From assembly GCA_045863555.1 (NCBI GenBank), contig BTUU01000009.1:1-64000 (forward strand): 64,000 nucleotides of DNA, written 5' to 3'. Positions 42,161-50,293 of the stretch are shown piece by piece. The number at the start of each line of letters is the position of its first letter. Position 1 is the first letter of the stretch. Position numbers and translations under genes: made by a program. Source of the DNA: JACRLV01 sp045863555. GTDB taxonomy: Bacteria > Planctomycetota > Phycisphaerae > UBA1845 > Fen-1342. A model generated the notes under the pieces. The model had not been told where the DNA came from. It searched no databases and saw only the letters and a program-made list of their open reading frames with translations.

Positions 42161-43918
42161 ATGTATAACATCTACTACCAGGAAGAGCTGGCGTTTCTTC
42201 GCGAGATGGGCCGCGAATTCGCCGCGGCGCATCCGACGGTGGCGCACATGCTGGAATCGGCGGGGGCCGATCCGGACGTGGAGCGGCTGCTGGAGGGCGT
42301 GGCCTTCCTGACCGGCCGGGTGCGGCAAAAGCTCGACGACGAGATTCCCGAGCTGTTCCAGTCGATGATGTCGCTGCTGTGGCCGCACTACCTGCGGCCG
42401 GTGCCGTCGACGGGGGTGCTCCAGTTCCAGCCGATGTTCGACCAGCTTTCGGGGCCGACGAACGTGCCGCGCGGGGCGGAGGTGGAGTCGATCCCGGTGG
42501 ACGGGACGGCGTGCAAGTTCCGCACGGCGTATGACGTCGAGCTGCTGCCGCTGGATATCGCGGGCGCGACGCTGGACCAGCCCATGGCGTCGGATGCGCG
42601 GTTCCGGATCGTGCTGAAGAGCGCGGGCAAGCAGCCGCTGGGCAAGCTCAAGGCGCAGCGGCTGCGGGTATACCTGGCCGATCCGACGGTGCAGTCGGCG
42701 ATGCTCTACCTGTGGATCCGCCGCTATGGCCGCTGGGTGGAGGTGCGGAACCCGACCACGGGCAAGAGCTCGCGGGTGTCGATCGACGCGGTGAAGCCGG
42801 TGGGCTTCGGGCGCGAGGAGGGGCTGCTGCCGTTTCCGGCGCATTCGTTCGTGGGGTACCGGCTGCTCCAGGAGTATTTCACCTGCCCGGCGAAGTTCTA
42901 CTTCCTCGATTTCAACGTGCTGGACCGGGTGCCGCTGGTCGAGGCGACGGACCAGGTCGAGATCATCGTACCGTTCTCGCGCAAGCCCGAGGACACGATG
43001 CGGGTCGAGAAGGACTCGCTGCGGCTCTTCTGCACGCCGATCGTGAATCTCTTCAAGCATGACGCCGACGGGCTGCGGGTGGATCACACGCGGACGCAAT
43101 ATCGCATCCGGCCGGCGTCGATGGGGTCTGCGCCGGAGCACTTTGAGATCTACTCGGTGGAGAAGGTGGTCGGGCTGGTGCAGGGCGAGGCGGAGCGGCG
43201 GGTGTATCCGTCGCTGCATTCGTTCAAGCACGTCGGCATCCCCGGGCAGGAGGCGATCTACTACCAGACGCGGCTCTATGACGCGGTCGTCGGCGAGGGG
43301 ACGGACACGTACATCTCGTTCGTCTCGGCGGATGAGAATTTCGTCGTGCCGCCGACGGAGACGATCTCGATCGAGCTGACGTGCTCGAACCGGAACCTGG
43401 CGTCGCGGCTGAAGGTCGGCGACGTGAGCGTGCCGACGTCGAAATCGCCGGAATTCGCCCGGTTTCGCAATATCACGCCGATCGGCCGGGCGCTGCGGCC
43501 GCCGCTGGGGCGGGGGCTGCACTGGCGGCTGATTTCGCATCTTTCGCTGAACTATCTGTCGCTGACGTCGGTAGAGGCGCTGCGGGGGATCCTGGAGCTG
43601 TACAACTACCAGGCGATGTATGACCGGCAGGCGGCGCGGGAGAACATCCTGCGGCTCGAGGGCCTCGTCGGGATCGAGACGAAGCCGATCGAGCGGCTGA
43701 TCCGGGGCGCGCCGATCCGCGGAACGTCGATCCGGCTGGAGATGAAAGAGGACAACTTTGCGAGCGAGGGCGACATGTACGTCTTCGCGATGGTGCTGAA
43801 CGAGTTCTTCGCGCTGTATTCGTCGATCAATGCGATGACGGAGCTGTCGGTGCGGGGGACGAAGTTCGGCGAGATCTACCACTGGGCTCCGCGGCTGGGG
43901 CAGCAGGTCGTGCTGTAG
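42161..43918 (+). CDS. tssF: type VI secretion baseplate protein TssF
   Basis: A 585-residue baseplate protein of the normal TssF length. The start 'YYQEELAFLREMGREFAAAH' and the following 'RLLEGVAFLTGRVRQKLDDE' are the family signature, and 'SLLWPHYLRPVPSTGVLQF' follows. Later blocks include 'YFTCPAKFYFLDFNVLDRVP' and 'ELTCSNRNLASRL'. Two TssF copies and one TssG form each wedge. It ends 6 bases before tssG. Confidence 0.94.
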   Translation: MYNIYYQEELAFLREMGREFAAAHPTVAHMLESAGADPDVERLLEGVAFLTGRVRQKLDDEIPELFQSMMSLLWPHYLRPVPSTGVLQFQPMFDQLSGPTNVPRGAEVESIPVDGTACKFRTAYDVELLPLDIAGATLDQPMASDARFRIVLKSAGKQPLGKLKAQRLRVYLADPTVQSAMLYLWIRRYGRWVEVRNPTTGKSSRVSIDAVKPVGFGREEGLLPFPAHSFVGYRLLQEYFTCPAKFYFLDFNVLDRVPLVEATDQVEIIVPFSRKPEDTMRVEKDSLRLFCTPIVNLFKHDADGLRVDHTRTQYRIRPASMGSAPEHFEIYSVEKVVGLVQGEAERRVYPSLHSFKHVGIPGQEAIYYQTRLYDAVVGEGTDTYISFVSADENFVVPPTETISIELTCSNRNLASRLKVGDVSVPTSKSPEFARFRNITPIGRALRPPLGRGLHWRLISHLSLNYLSLTSVEALRGILELYNYQAMYDRQAARENILRLEGLVGIETKPIERLIRGAPIRGTSIRLEMKEDNFASEGDMYVFAMVLNEFFALYSSINAMTELSVRGTKFGEIYHWAPRLGQQVVL

Positions 43919-43924
43919 GGTGTT

Positions 43925-44998
43925 ATGCCGTCAGAATCCTGGATCGCGAGTCATCCGCTTGTCCGCATCGCGCGGAAGCGCGCGCGGGATTTTGAGTTTT
44001 TTCAGCTTCTGCACCTGATCGAGCGGATCGAGCAGAAGGCGGCCCGCGTGGGGCAGCTTGGGCCGGCGCGGGATGAGCCGATCCGGCTGCGGCCCATGCT
44101 CTCGCTCGGTTTTCCGATCGCCGATATCGACAGCGCCGAGTGGAAAGAGGACGCGGCCGCGGTCGGGCGGCTGTGGATCACGACGACGTTTCTGGGGCTG
44201 TACGGCAGCGATTCGCCGCTGCCGACGCACCGCACGGAAGCGCTGCTGCTTAACAAGGACAGCCAGGAGGAATACGACAAGGACGACCGTGTCCGCGAGT
44301 TCCTCGACATCTTTCATCACCGCGTCTACTCGATGCTGTACCGGGTGTGGATCAAATATCGCTATTACGCGACATTTCGCACCGACGGCAGCGACCCGAT
44401 CTCGCAGGTCGTGCGCGGCTTTCTCGGGATCGGGACGCACGACGTCGACCGCGAAATCCGCGGCAATCCGGTGCGCATGTTCCGCTATGCCGGGCTGCTC
44501 TCGCAGCGGCCGCGGTCGGCGGCGGGGCTGATCGGCCAGCTTCGGGACTACTTTGACGGCGTGGAGTTCGACATCGACGCGTGCGTGGGGCGGTGGGTGC
44601 GGATTCAGCCGGGGGATCGGAACGTGCTGGGCGAGCGGAAATGCGGGCTGGGGACCGATTTTCTGCTTGGCGAGCAGATTTTCGACCGCAGCGCGAAATT
44701 CCGGGTGGAGGTCGGTCCGGTCGGATTCGAGGACTACACGCGCTTTCTCCCAAGCGGCGAGGCCGCGGCGGACATGGCCGAACTTGTGCGGTTCTACCTC
44801 GAAGATCCGTTCGAGTTTGATGTCAAGGTGACGCTGAAGGGCGAGGAAGTGCCGCAGACGCCGCTGGGGGAGCAGGGGTTCCTGGGCCGGCTTTCGTGGA
44901 CAAGCTGGCTGAAATCGAAGCCTTGCGACGACAAGTCGGTTATATTCAACGTTCCGCCGCGCAAGGCTGTCGAGCGCGAGGCGGTGCCGGCGGTGTAG
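43925..44998 (+). CDS. tssG: type VI secretion baseplate protein TssG
   Basis: A 357-residue protein with the TssG landmarks: 'FFQLLHLIERIEQKA', 'FLGLYGSDSPLPTHRTEALL', 'FLDIFHHRVYSMLYRVWIKY', 'FRYAGLLSQRPRSAAGLIGQ' and 'RFLPSGEAAADMAELVRFYL' near the end. It clamps the two TssF copies in the baseplate wedge. The gene follows tssF with a 6-base gap. No further T6SS gene lies on the plus strand until clpV. Confidence 0.94.
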   Translation: MPSESWIASHPLVRIARKRARDFEFFQLLHLIERIEQKAARVGQLGPARDEPIRLRPMLSLGFPIADIDSAEWKEDAAAVGRLWITTTFLGLYGSDSPLPTHRTEALLLNKDSQEEYDKDDRVREFLDIFHHRVYSMLYRVWIKYRYYATFRTDGSDPISQVVRGFLGIGTHDVDREIRGNPVRMFRYAGLLSQRPRSAAGLIGQLRDYFDGVEFDIDACVGRWVRIQPGDRNVLGERKCGLGTDFLLGEQIFDRSAKFRVEVGPVGFEDYTRFLPSGEAAADMAELVRFYLEDPFEFDVKVTLKGEEVPQTPLGEQGFLGRLSWTSWLKSKPCDDKSVIFNVPPRKAVEREAVPAV

Positions 44999-45086
44999 GG
45001 TTCAGCCTGTACGTGTTGGTGCGAGGTGGAACCTCTCGAGCCAGCGGCGATTGCGTCACCGAACGGCGCAAGCGCCTTACGTCAGG

Positions 45087-45586
45087 TTAGTCGTGGCACT
45101 GGAAAATCGGGCTAACAACAATATCAACTTCCGACGTAACATCAGCCCACACGAGGCCGGCGCGAGGTCCGACTCGAATCCCACATTGCTTCTGAGGACG
45201 ATTATCAGCGCCGAAGATTACGAGGTCGGGATTCATCTGATTTGATGTGCCCTGCGCATCGACGGGAGATGCACACTTAAAGGTAAAGACCCCGCTTCCG
45301 TCGTCACATTCGATATAGTAACTCAGGACCCGCTTGGGCGTCTCGCCCTGATCGTCCACAACTCGTATCACTTTGCTTAGTGTCAGGAAGCCTCGCACCG
45401 CGGCTCCGCCCGGGGCGGATTGCTCCACCTTTACACAAATGGACTCGCCCGTACCTGTGCAATTCGAGCTCATGGCCGGCGATGCGGGGGCGCGGGAGGA
45501 GTCGGGGGGCGCGTAATCCAGCCAGCGGCCAACGCTACTGCACTGACTGATAATCCGATCACGACGGTATTTCGAATTGTGGTCAT
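45087..45586 (-). pseudogene. small secreted protein, frame interrupted at a C6 run
   Basis: The ATG at 45586, 17 bases after the preceding stop and with GGGAG upstream, begins a signal peptide (MTTIRNTVVIGLSVSAVALA) that runs into a stop at 45470 after 38 codons. The downstream frame (to 45087) is open and carries a 120-residue beta-rich domain with Cys ('SNCTGTGESICVKVEQ', 'YYIECDDGSGVFTFKC', 'KQCGIRVGPRAGLVW'). Adding one C to the C6 run at 45504-45509 (minus strand) joins the two into one secreted protein of about 165 residues. It could be a true pseudogene, a phase-OFF state or a sequencing slip. The family is unknown. Confidence 0.55.
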
Positions 45587-45603
45587 CCGAGCAGCTCCCT
45601 TTC

Positions 45604-45930
45604 TCAAGAAGGAATATATGACCCAATGTCGTCACAGTCATCTACATCGCCCCAGGTTGCAGCGCCGCCGGAGAGGTGTGCAATGACTGTGCACCCCGGG
45701 CAGTTCGCGCCGATTGGGTTCCACTGAAAGTCCCAGAACTCATAGCAGGCCGGCTCGGGTAGACTCGGGCACTTGATGCAGACCTTTGTCTTTCCGTTCC
45801 CAAGGTGGCAGACTGTGATTGTCGCGCCGCATTGGATGTCACACTCGACGCACGCGAGCAACTCATTGACAAGCCCGAACGAAATCGCGACCGCGACGGA
45901 CATCGCCACTATTCGAGACCGCTTCGTCAT
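45604..45930 (-). CDS. small secreted Cys-rich protein
   Basis: A 108-residue exported protein: signal peptide (about 1-26, ending near ELLA), then a Cys-rich body (CVECDIQCGATITVC, KVCIKCPS, CPGC, DDCDD) with about nine cysteines that could form disulfides or bind metal. The family is unknown to me. It is on the strand opposite to the T6SS genes, between tssG and clpV, and AGGGAGG precedes the ATG at 45930. Upstream is a TTGACA promoter whose spacer contains a G9 run. Confidence 0.65.
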   Translation of the reverse strand: MTKRSRIVAMSVAVAISFGLVNELLACVECDIQCGATITVCHLGNGKTKVCIKCPSLPEPACYEFWDFQWNPIGANCPGCTVIAHLSGGAATWGDVDDCDDIGSYIPS

Positions 45931-45955
45931 AAACTGCCTCCCTTTCGACTGGCGG

Positions 45956-45985
45956 ATTCTGCCCCCCCCCTCCGACCGCTGTCAA
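45956..45985 (-). promoter_or_regulatory. promoter with a G9 tract in its spacer
   Basis: On the minus strand, a perfect TTGACA (45985-45980) is followed by an 18-base spacer ending in nine G (45970-45962) and then CAGAAT (45961-45956). Transcription would begin about 20 bases before the start codon at 45930. Loss of one G would give the optimal 17-base spacing, so slipped-strand switching is possible. Confidence 0.5.
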
Positions 45986-46200
45986 GCCAAAATGAGAGCT
46001 TTTGAACATTTTTGGCTTGGTACCCGTCTACCGTCGATCCCTGTTCTGGAAGCTCGGCATCCTCTCGAAGCAATGGTCTCATGCGGATAGGATGCCACGT
46101 TCGGGATGGGCGAGGTCCCACCGATTACGTGGTTTGTCCAGTACAGGGCATACCGAGGCGGGCGCCGCGCCCGCCGACGGTCGGCGAAGGAATCGACCGC

Positions 46201-46206
46201 TACAAT
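46201..46206 (+). promoter_or_regulatory. candidate -10 box for clpV
   Basis: TACAAT lies 35 bases before the clpV start codon. No clear TTGACA-like -35 is visible. The 311-base gap 45931-46241 holds this box and the divergent G9 promoter and no other gene. Confidence 0.35.
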
Positions 46207-46241
46207 TCAAGTTTTCAGTCCGCGACTCGGGAGATTCGGGC

Positions 46242-48971
46242 ATGCCAGTCGACATGAAAGCGCTTCGTCAGCAGTTGAACAGCGTCGGCCTTCGCGCATT
46301 GGAGGCCGCCGCGGGGACGTGCATCAACCGCACGCACTATGAGATCACGGTCGAGCACATGCTCGCGCCGCTGCTCGACATGGGCGCGACGGACTTCCTG
46401 TGCATCTGCGACCATTTCAAGGTCGATGTCTCCAAGATCCGCGGGGCGATCAACCGGGCGCTCGACGAGCTGAAGGTCGGCAACAGCGGCCGGCCGCAGT
46501 TTTCGCCGTACCTGGCCGACTGGCTCTCGGACGCGTGGCAGATCAGCTCGCTGGAGCTGGGGCAGCGGTCGATTCGGACGGGGGCGCTGGTGCTGGCGCT
46601 GTGCCGCAACCCCAGCCGGACGTTCTTCACCGACTACACCGACGAGTGGAAGAAGATCGGCGAGAACGACCTGAAGACGAAATTCGGGATCATTACCGGC
46701 GCGTCGACGGAGAATGCGGCCGCCGAGACCGGCGATTCGCCCCGTCCGGCGGCCCACGGCGGCGCCGCGGGCGCACCGGGCACGGACGTGCTCAGCCAGT
46801 TCTGCTACGACCTCACCGGGAAGGCCAAGGCCGGGAAGGTCGACCCGGTCATCGGCCGGGAACGCGAAATCCGGCAGTGCATCGACATCCTGATGCGGCG
46901 GTTCCAGAACAACCCGCTCATCCTGGGCGAGCCGGGTACGGGCAAGACCGCGATCATCGAGGGCCTCGCCCTGCGGATCGTCAGCGGGGACGTGCCGCCG
47001 TTCCTGGCGAATATCACGCTGATGAGCCTCGATGTCGGCCTGCTCTCGGCGGGCGCGAGCGTGAAGGGCGAGTTCGAGCGGCGGCTGAAGGAGGTCATCA
47101 AGGCGGTCGACGCGAGCAACGCGGCCGGCAAGCCGATCATCCTGTTCATCGACGAAGCGCACACGCTGATCGGCGGCGGCGGCTCGTCGAATGACGCGGC
47201 GAACCTGCTCAAGCCCGCGCTGGCCCGCGGCGAGCTGCGGACGATCGCGGCGACGACGTTCGCAGAATTCAAGAAGTACATCGAGAAGGACCCGCCGTTT
47301 GCGCAGCGCTTCGGCATCATCCGGCTGGAAGAGCCGTCGGTGGAAGTCGCGACGGACATGCTCCGCGGGACGAAGGACAAATTTGAGCGGCACCACAAGG
47401 TGCACATCCTCGACGACGCCGTCCGCGCGGCGGTGTCGATGTCGAACCAGTACCTGACCGAGCAGCAGCTTCCGCGCAAGGCCGTGCAGCTTCTCGATAC
47501 GGCGTGCGCCCGCGTGGCGGTCGGCCTGTCGAGCACGCCGGGGTCGCTGGAGGACATTCGCCGGCGGATCATCCAGATCGACGTGGCGACCAATGCGATC
47601 GAGCGCGACGTGGAAGCGGGCAACTCGCACGACCCCGACGATCTGAAGAAGCTCAAGAAGGAACGCGGCGAGCAGCAGAAGGCGTATGACGAGCTGGAGG
47701 CGACCTGGAAGAAGGAACGCGAACTGGCCCAGGAAGTGATCAAGTATCGCGAGGAGATCGAGAAGATCCGCGCTGCCGCCGCGGCTGCTCATCCGGCCAG
47801 CGGGGCGCTGCCCGAGGCGAATCCCGCCGCGGTGGCCGCGGCCGCCGCGCCGGCCGCCGAGCCGGAAAAACTCCGCAGCATGGAGGAAGCCCGCAAGGAC
47901 CTCGACGCGGCGACGCGGAAGCTGGATGAGTACGTCGGCAAGAAGCCGGCGATGGTGCCGCTCCAGGTGACGAGCGACATCGTTTCGAGCGTGCTGAGCG
48001 ACTGGACGGGCATTCCCGCGGGGAACATGGTCAAGGATGTCGCGGCGGCGATGCTGTCGTTCGAGGATCGCATCGGCCAGCGCGTCGTCGGCCAGGATCA
48101 TGCGATCAAGGCGATCGGCGAGCGGCTGCGGATCGCGAGCGGCAAGCTGAATGATCCGGTGCTGCCGCTGGCCGTGTTCTTCCTCGTGGGGCCGTCCGGT
48201 ACGGGTAAGACCGAAACCGCCCTCGCGGTCGCCGATCTCGTCTTCGGCGGCGAACGGTTCATGACGACGATCAACATGACCGAGTATTCGAGCTCGATGA
48301 ACGTCAGCCGGCTGATCGGGTCGGCCCCGGGTCTCGTGGGCTTCGGCGAAGGCGGCGTGCTGACCGAGGCGGTCCGGAAGCGGCCGTACAGCGTGATCCT
48401 GCTCGACGAGATGGAAAAGGCGTGCATCGACGTGAACCTGCTGTTCATGCAGGTCTTCGACAAGGGCGCGCTGACCGACAGCGAAGGGCGCGTTGCGAGC
48501 TTCAAGAACACCGTGATCGTCATGACGAGCAACGAAGGCAGCCAGATGATCATGGACATGTGCGCGGACGGCGAGATGCCTTCGCTGGAGGAGATGCGGA
48601 CCGGCATCCAGCCCGCGCTGGAGGCCCGCTTCACACCGGCGTTCGTCGGCCGGACGACGGTGATTCCGTACTATCCGCTGAGCCAGGCGGTGCTGCGGAA
48701 GATCATCGACCTGAAGATGGCGAAGATCCGCAAGCGGCTCCAGACGCTGTACAAGATGGAGCTGGTGATGACGCCGGCGGTGGGCGACGCGATGGCGGCC
48801 CGCTGCCAACAGATCACGATCGGCGCGCGTCTGATCAACCTGATCATCAACGAGACGGTGCTGCCGGAGATCGCGAAGAAGGTGCTGGAGTTGATGGGCA
48901 GCGACAAGAAGTACGAGAAGCTGACGATCGACGCGGACCAGGACGGGCAGTTTACGTATGAGCTGGGCTAA
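46242..48971 (+). CDS. clpV: type VI secretion ATPase ClpV (TssH)
   Basis: A 909-residue double AAA+ ATPase. A ClpN-like N-domain (1-150) that would bind the contracted sheath is followed by AAA-1 (Walker A GEPGTGKTA at 229-237, Walker B ILFIDEAHTL), a coiled middle region with an Ala/Pro-rich insert (about 505-545) not usual in ClpB, and AAA-2 (Walker A GPSGTGKTET, Walker B VILLDEMEK). It recycles contracted TssBC sheath by threading TssC. ATG 46242 is chosen: GGGAG lies 8 bases upstream and homology begins there. ClpB is the alternative, but the locus favours ClpV. Confidence 0.9.
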   Translation: MPVDMKALRQQLNSVGLRALEAAAGTCINRTHYEITVEHMLAPLLDMGATDFLCICDHFKVDVSKIRGAINRALDELKVGNSGRPQFSPYLADWLSDAWQISSLELGQRSIRTGALVLALCRNPSRTFFTDYTDEWKKIGENDLKTKFGIITGASTENAAAETGDSPRPAAHGGAAGAPGTDVLSQFCYDLTGKAKAGKVDPVIGREREIRQCIDILMRRFQNNPLILGEPGTGKTAIIEGLALRIVSGDVPPFLANITLMSLDVGLLSAGASVKGEFERRLKEVIKAVDASNAAGKPIILFIDEAHTLIGGGGSSNDAANLLKPALARGELRTIAATTFAEFKKYIEKDPPFAQRFGIIRLEEPSVEVATDMLRGTKDKFERHHKVHILDDAVRAAVSMSNQYLTEQQLPRKAVQLLDTACARVAVGLSSTPGSLEDIRRRIIQIDVATNAIERDVEAGNSHDPDDLKKLKKERGEQQKAYDELEATWKKERELAQEVIKYREEIEKIRAAAAAAHPASGALPEANPAAVAAAAAPAAEPEKLRSMEEARKDLDAATRKLDEYVGKKPAMVPLQVTSDIVSSVLSDWTGIPAGNMVKDVAAAMLSFEDRIGQRVVGQDHAIKAIGERLRIASGKLNDPVLPLAVFFLVGPSGTGKTETALAVADLVFGGERFMTTINMTEYSSSMNVSRLIGSAPGLVGFGEGGVLTEAVRKRPYSVILLDEMEKACIDVNLLFMQVFDKGALTDSEGRVASFKNTVIVMTSNEGSQMIMDMCADGEMPSLEEMRTGIQPALEARFTPAFVGRTTVIPYYPLSQAVLRKIIDLKMAKIRKRLQTLYKMELVMTPAVGDAMAARCQQITIGARLINLIINETVLPEIAKKVLELMGSDKKYEKLTIDADQDGQFTYELG

Positions 48972-49024
48972 CCCGCGACGACGCGGTGTGTCTGACTGGA
49001 GATATCGATTCACGGAGGATTGCC

Positions 49025-49204
49025 ATGCGGCGTTTTCTGACGAAGGCTTATGTGATGGCGGCGACGGTCGCGCTGACGGTCCCGGTGCTCGAGAGCTGTG
49101 TCGTTTCCCTGCCGTTCCTGGGGAACATCGTCGTCGCGCAGGGCGATGACGAGGACGACCTTGAGGACGAGTTGGACGACCTGTTCGACGACTGGTTCGA
49201 CTGA
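49025..49204 (+). CDS. secreted mini-protein with polyacidic tail
   Basis: A 59-residue product with a basic start (MRRFLTKAY), a hydrophobic signal-like segment (10-39) and a final 20 residues that are almost all Asp and Glu (GDDEDDLEDELDDLFDDWFD). There is a Cys at residue 18 in 'VLESC', so a lipoprotein is possible though the lipobox is poor. GGAGG lies 6 bases before the ATG, which supports real translation. It follows clpV by 53 bases. Function unknown; calcium or cation binding would fit the composition. Confidence 0.6.
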   Translation: MRRFLTKAYVMAATVALTVPVLESCVVSLPFLGNIVVAQGDDEDDLEDELDDLFDDWFD

Positions 49205-49237
49205 GCTGGTAGCTTTTCGCGGGCGGCGGTCGGCGGG

Positions 49238-49243
49238 TATCCT
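49238..49243 (+). promoter_or_regulatory. candidate -10 box, near-leaderless
   Basis: TATCCT preceded by GGG ends 8 bases before the ATG at 49252. The spacing would give a leaderless or almost leaderless message, like the box at 3289. Confidence 0.3.
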
Positions 49244-49251
49244 CCGCGGGC

Positions 49252-49611
49252 ATGACGCCGCGCTGCGGACACTGCGGCTACAACCTCACCGGTGCTCCGG
49301 GCAATCGCTGTCCGGAGTGCGGGTGGTTGTTTATCGACGCGGGCGTCATCGTGCGTTCCGACCGGCGTCGTTCACCTTGGCGGTCCGTGGTTGTCCGGCT
49401 CGCCCTCGTAGTGCTCGTCGGCATCGCGGGCGTCAGCTACTTCGGAATCCGAGCAGCGCAGGCCCGCGCTTCGGCGGAGGCCGCACGGGCGATGGCGACG
49501 AGGGCGTTTCTACAACAGTCGCTCGCCGCGCAAAACGCGCAATCGAATTCTCGCGTGGCTGTGCAGGAGCTCCGCACCGCCACGCAATCTGCGAGCCGCC
49601 CTGTTGAATAG
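49252..49611 (+). CDS. small zinc-ribbon membrane protein
   Basis: The 119-residue protein starts with a zinc ribbon (RCGHCGYNL then RCPECGWLF) and continues with one membrane segment (about 47-68, VVVRLALVVLVGIAGVSYFG) and an Ala/Arg-rich coiled tail. It resembles the ribbon of the larger protein at 38007, so the two are probably paralogous in their N-terminal part. Function unknown. There is no clear Shine-Dalgarno. Confidence 0.65.
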   Translation: MTPRCGHCGYNLTGAPGNRCPECGWLFIDAGVIVRSDRRRSPWRSVVVRLALVVLVGIAGVSYFGIRAAQARASAEAARAMATRAFLQQSLAAQNAQSNSRVAVQELRTATQSASRPVE

Positions 49612-49636
49612 CCGCCGCCAGTCTGACCGCCGAAAA

Positions 49637-50233
49637 TCAACCCGAAATCGCCTCTATGAGCCGTCCTCCGAGTCCCAGTTCGGCGTCGCCAAAGGCAATG
49701 AGGTCCGGATGCGGAACGGCCGCCGGCCGGACGCGCCGGAGATAGTCTACGTACTCGCGCTCGCGGCCGGGTCCAAACCACGCGGCCATCGTCAGAAGGG
49801 CGGCAGCGGGCGACCGACTGATCCCAGCGAAACAGGTACATATGAACACGCGCCGATCCACTGCGTACCCCGGGACCGGGGCGGGCGCTTCGTGGTGCGC
49901 GTGTCCGAACTGCTCGGACGATGCTGCGACTCTACGCGCAAACTCTATGATTGCTCGGGCATGATCGATCGTGGGAGGCGAAAACTCGAGGCCGATGTCC
50001 ATAGCCTCCCGCTGACGAAGTCGGTGACGCGATTGCTCGATCGGATCATCGGCGGGAGCGGCACGGCAATCGTCGAATCGCAATGTGAGGACATGCGCGA
50101 TGTGCGGAGAAGGATCGACGGCGAATTCACGCTGTCCGTGAATGGAGAGCAGCGCTACGACTGTGACGTCGCCGGGATTGCGAAGAAGCATGGAAGCTTC
50201 GGAATAGCCGAGGGCGACGATTCTCAGCGGCAT
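49637..50233 (-). CDS. tyrosine-phosphatase-like protein (COG5350 type)
   Basis: A 198-residue cytoplasmic protein with the active-site motif 'FICTCFAGISRSPAAALL', a CX5R phosphatase loop (C-FAGIS-R). An upstream aspartate in 'VLTLRFDD' could be the general acid. The N-terminal half is beta/alpha with no signal peptide. Family members are annotated as predicted protein tyrosine phosphatases. GGAGG precedes the ATG at 50233. The substrate is unknown and there is no obvious kinase partner nearby. Confidence 0.75.
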   Translation of the reverse strand: MPLRIVALGYSEASMLLRNPGDVTVVALLSIHGQREFAVDPSPHIAHVLTLRFDDCRAAPADDPIEQSRHRLRQREAMDIGLEFSPPTIDHARAIIEFARRVAASSEQFGHAHHEAPAPVPGYAVDRRVFICTCFAGISRSPAAALLTMAAWFGPGREREYVDYLRRVRPAAVPHPDLIAFGDAELGLGGRLIEAISG

Positions 50234-50293
50234 CGCTCCTCCGTCAATATCGCGTAGATGCGACGGACATTCGCGGCGGCCCGAAATGTCGCT

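Noticed and set aside
45087..45641. A 184-residue minus-strand frame starting at 45641
   Set aside because: Its start overlaps the upstream gene and its first 40 residues look unlike any exported protein. The signal peptide one frame away, with a ribosome-binding site, is a better explanation of the N-terminus.
46215..49253. A 1012-codon open frame on the minus strand across clpV
   Set aside because: It is antisense to a clear AAA+ gene and its translation is Arg/His/Pro-rich without domains. High GC removes stop codons from the opposite strand.
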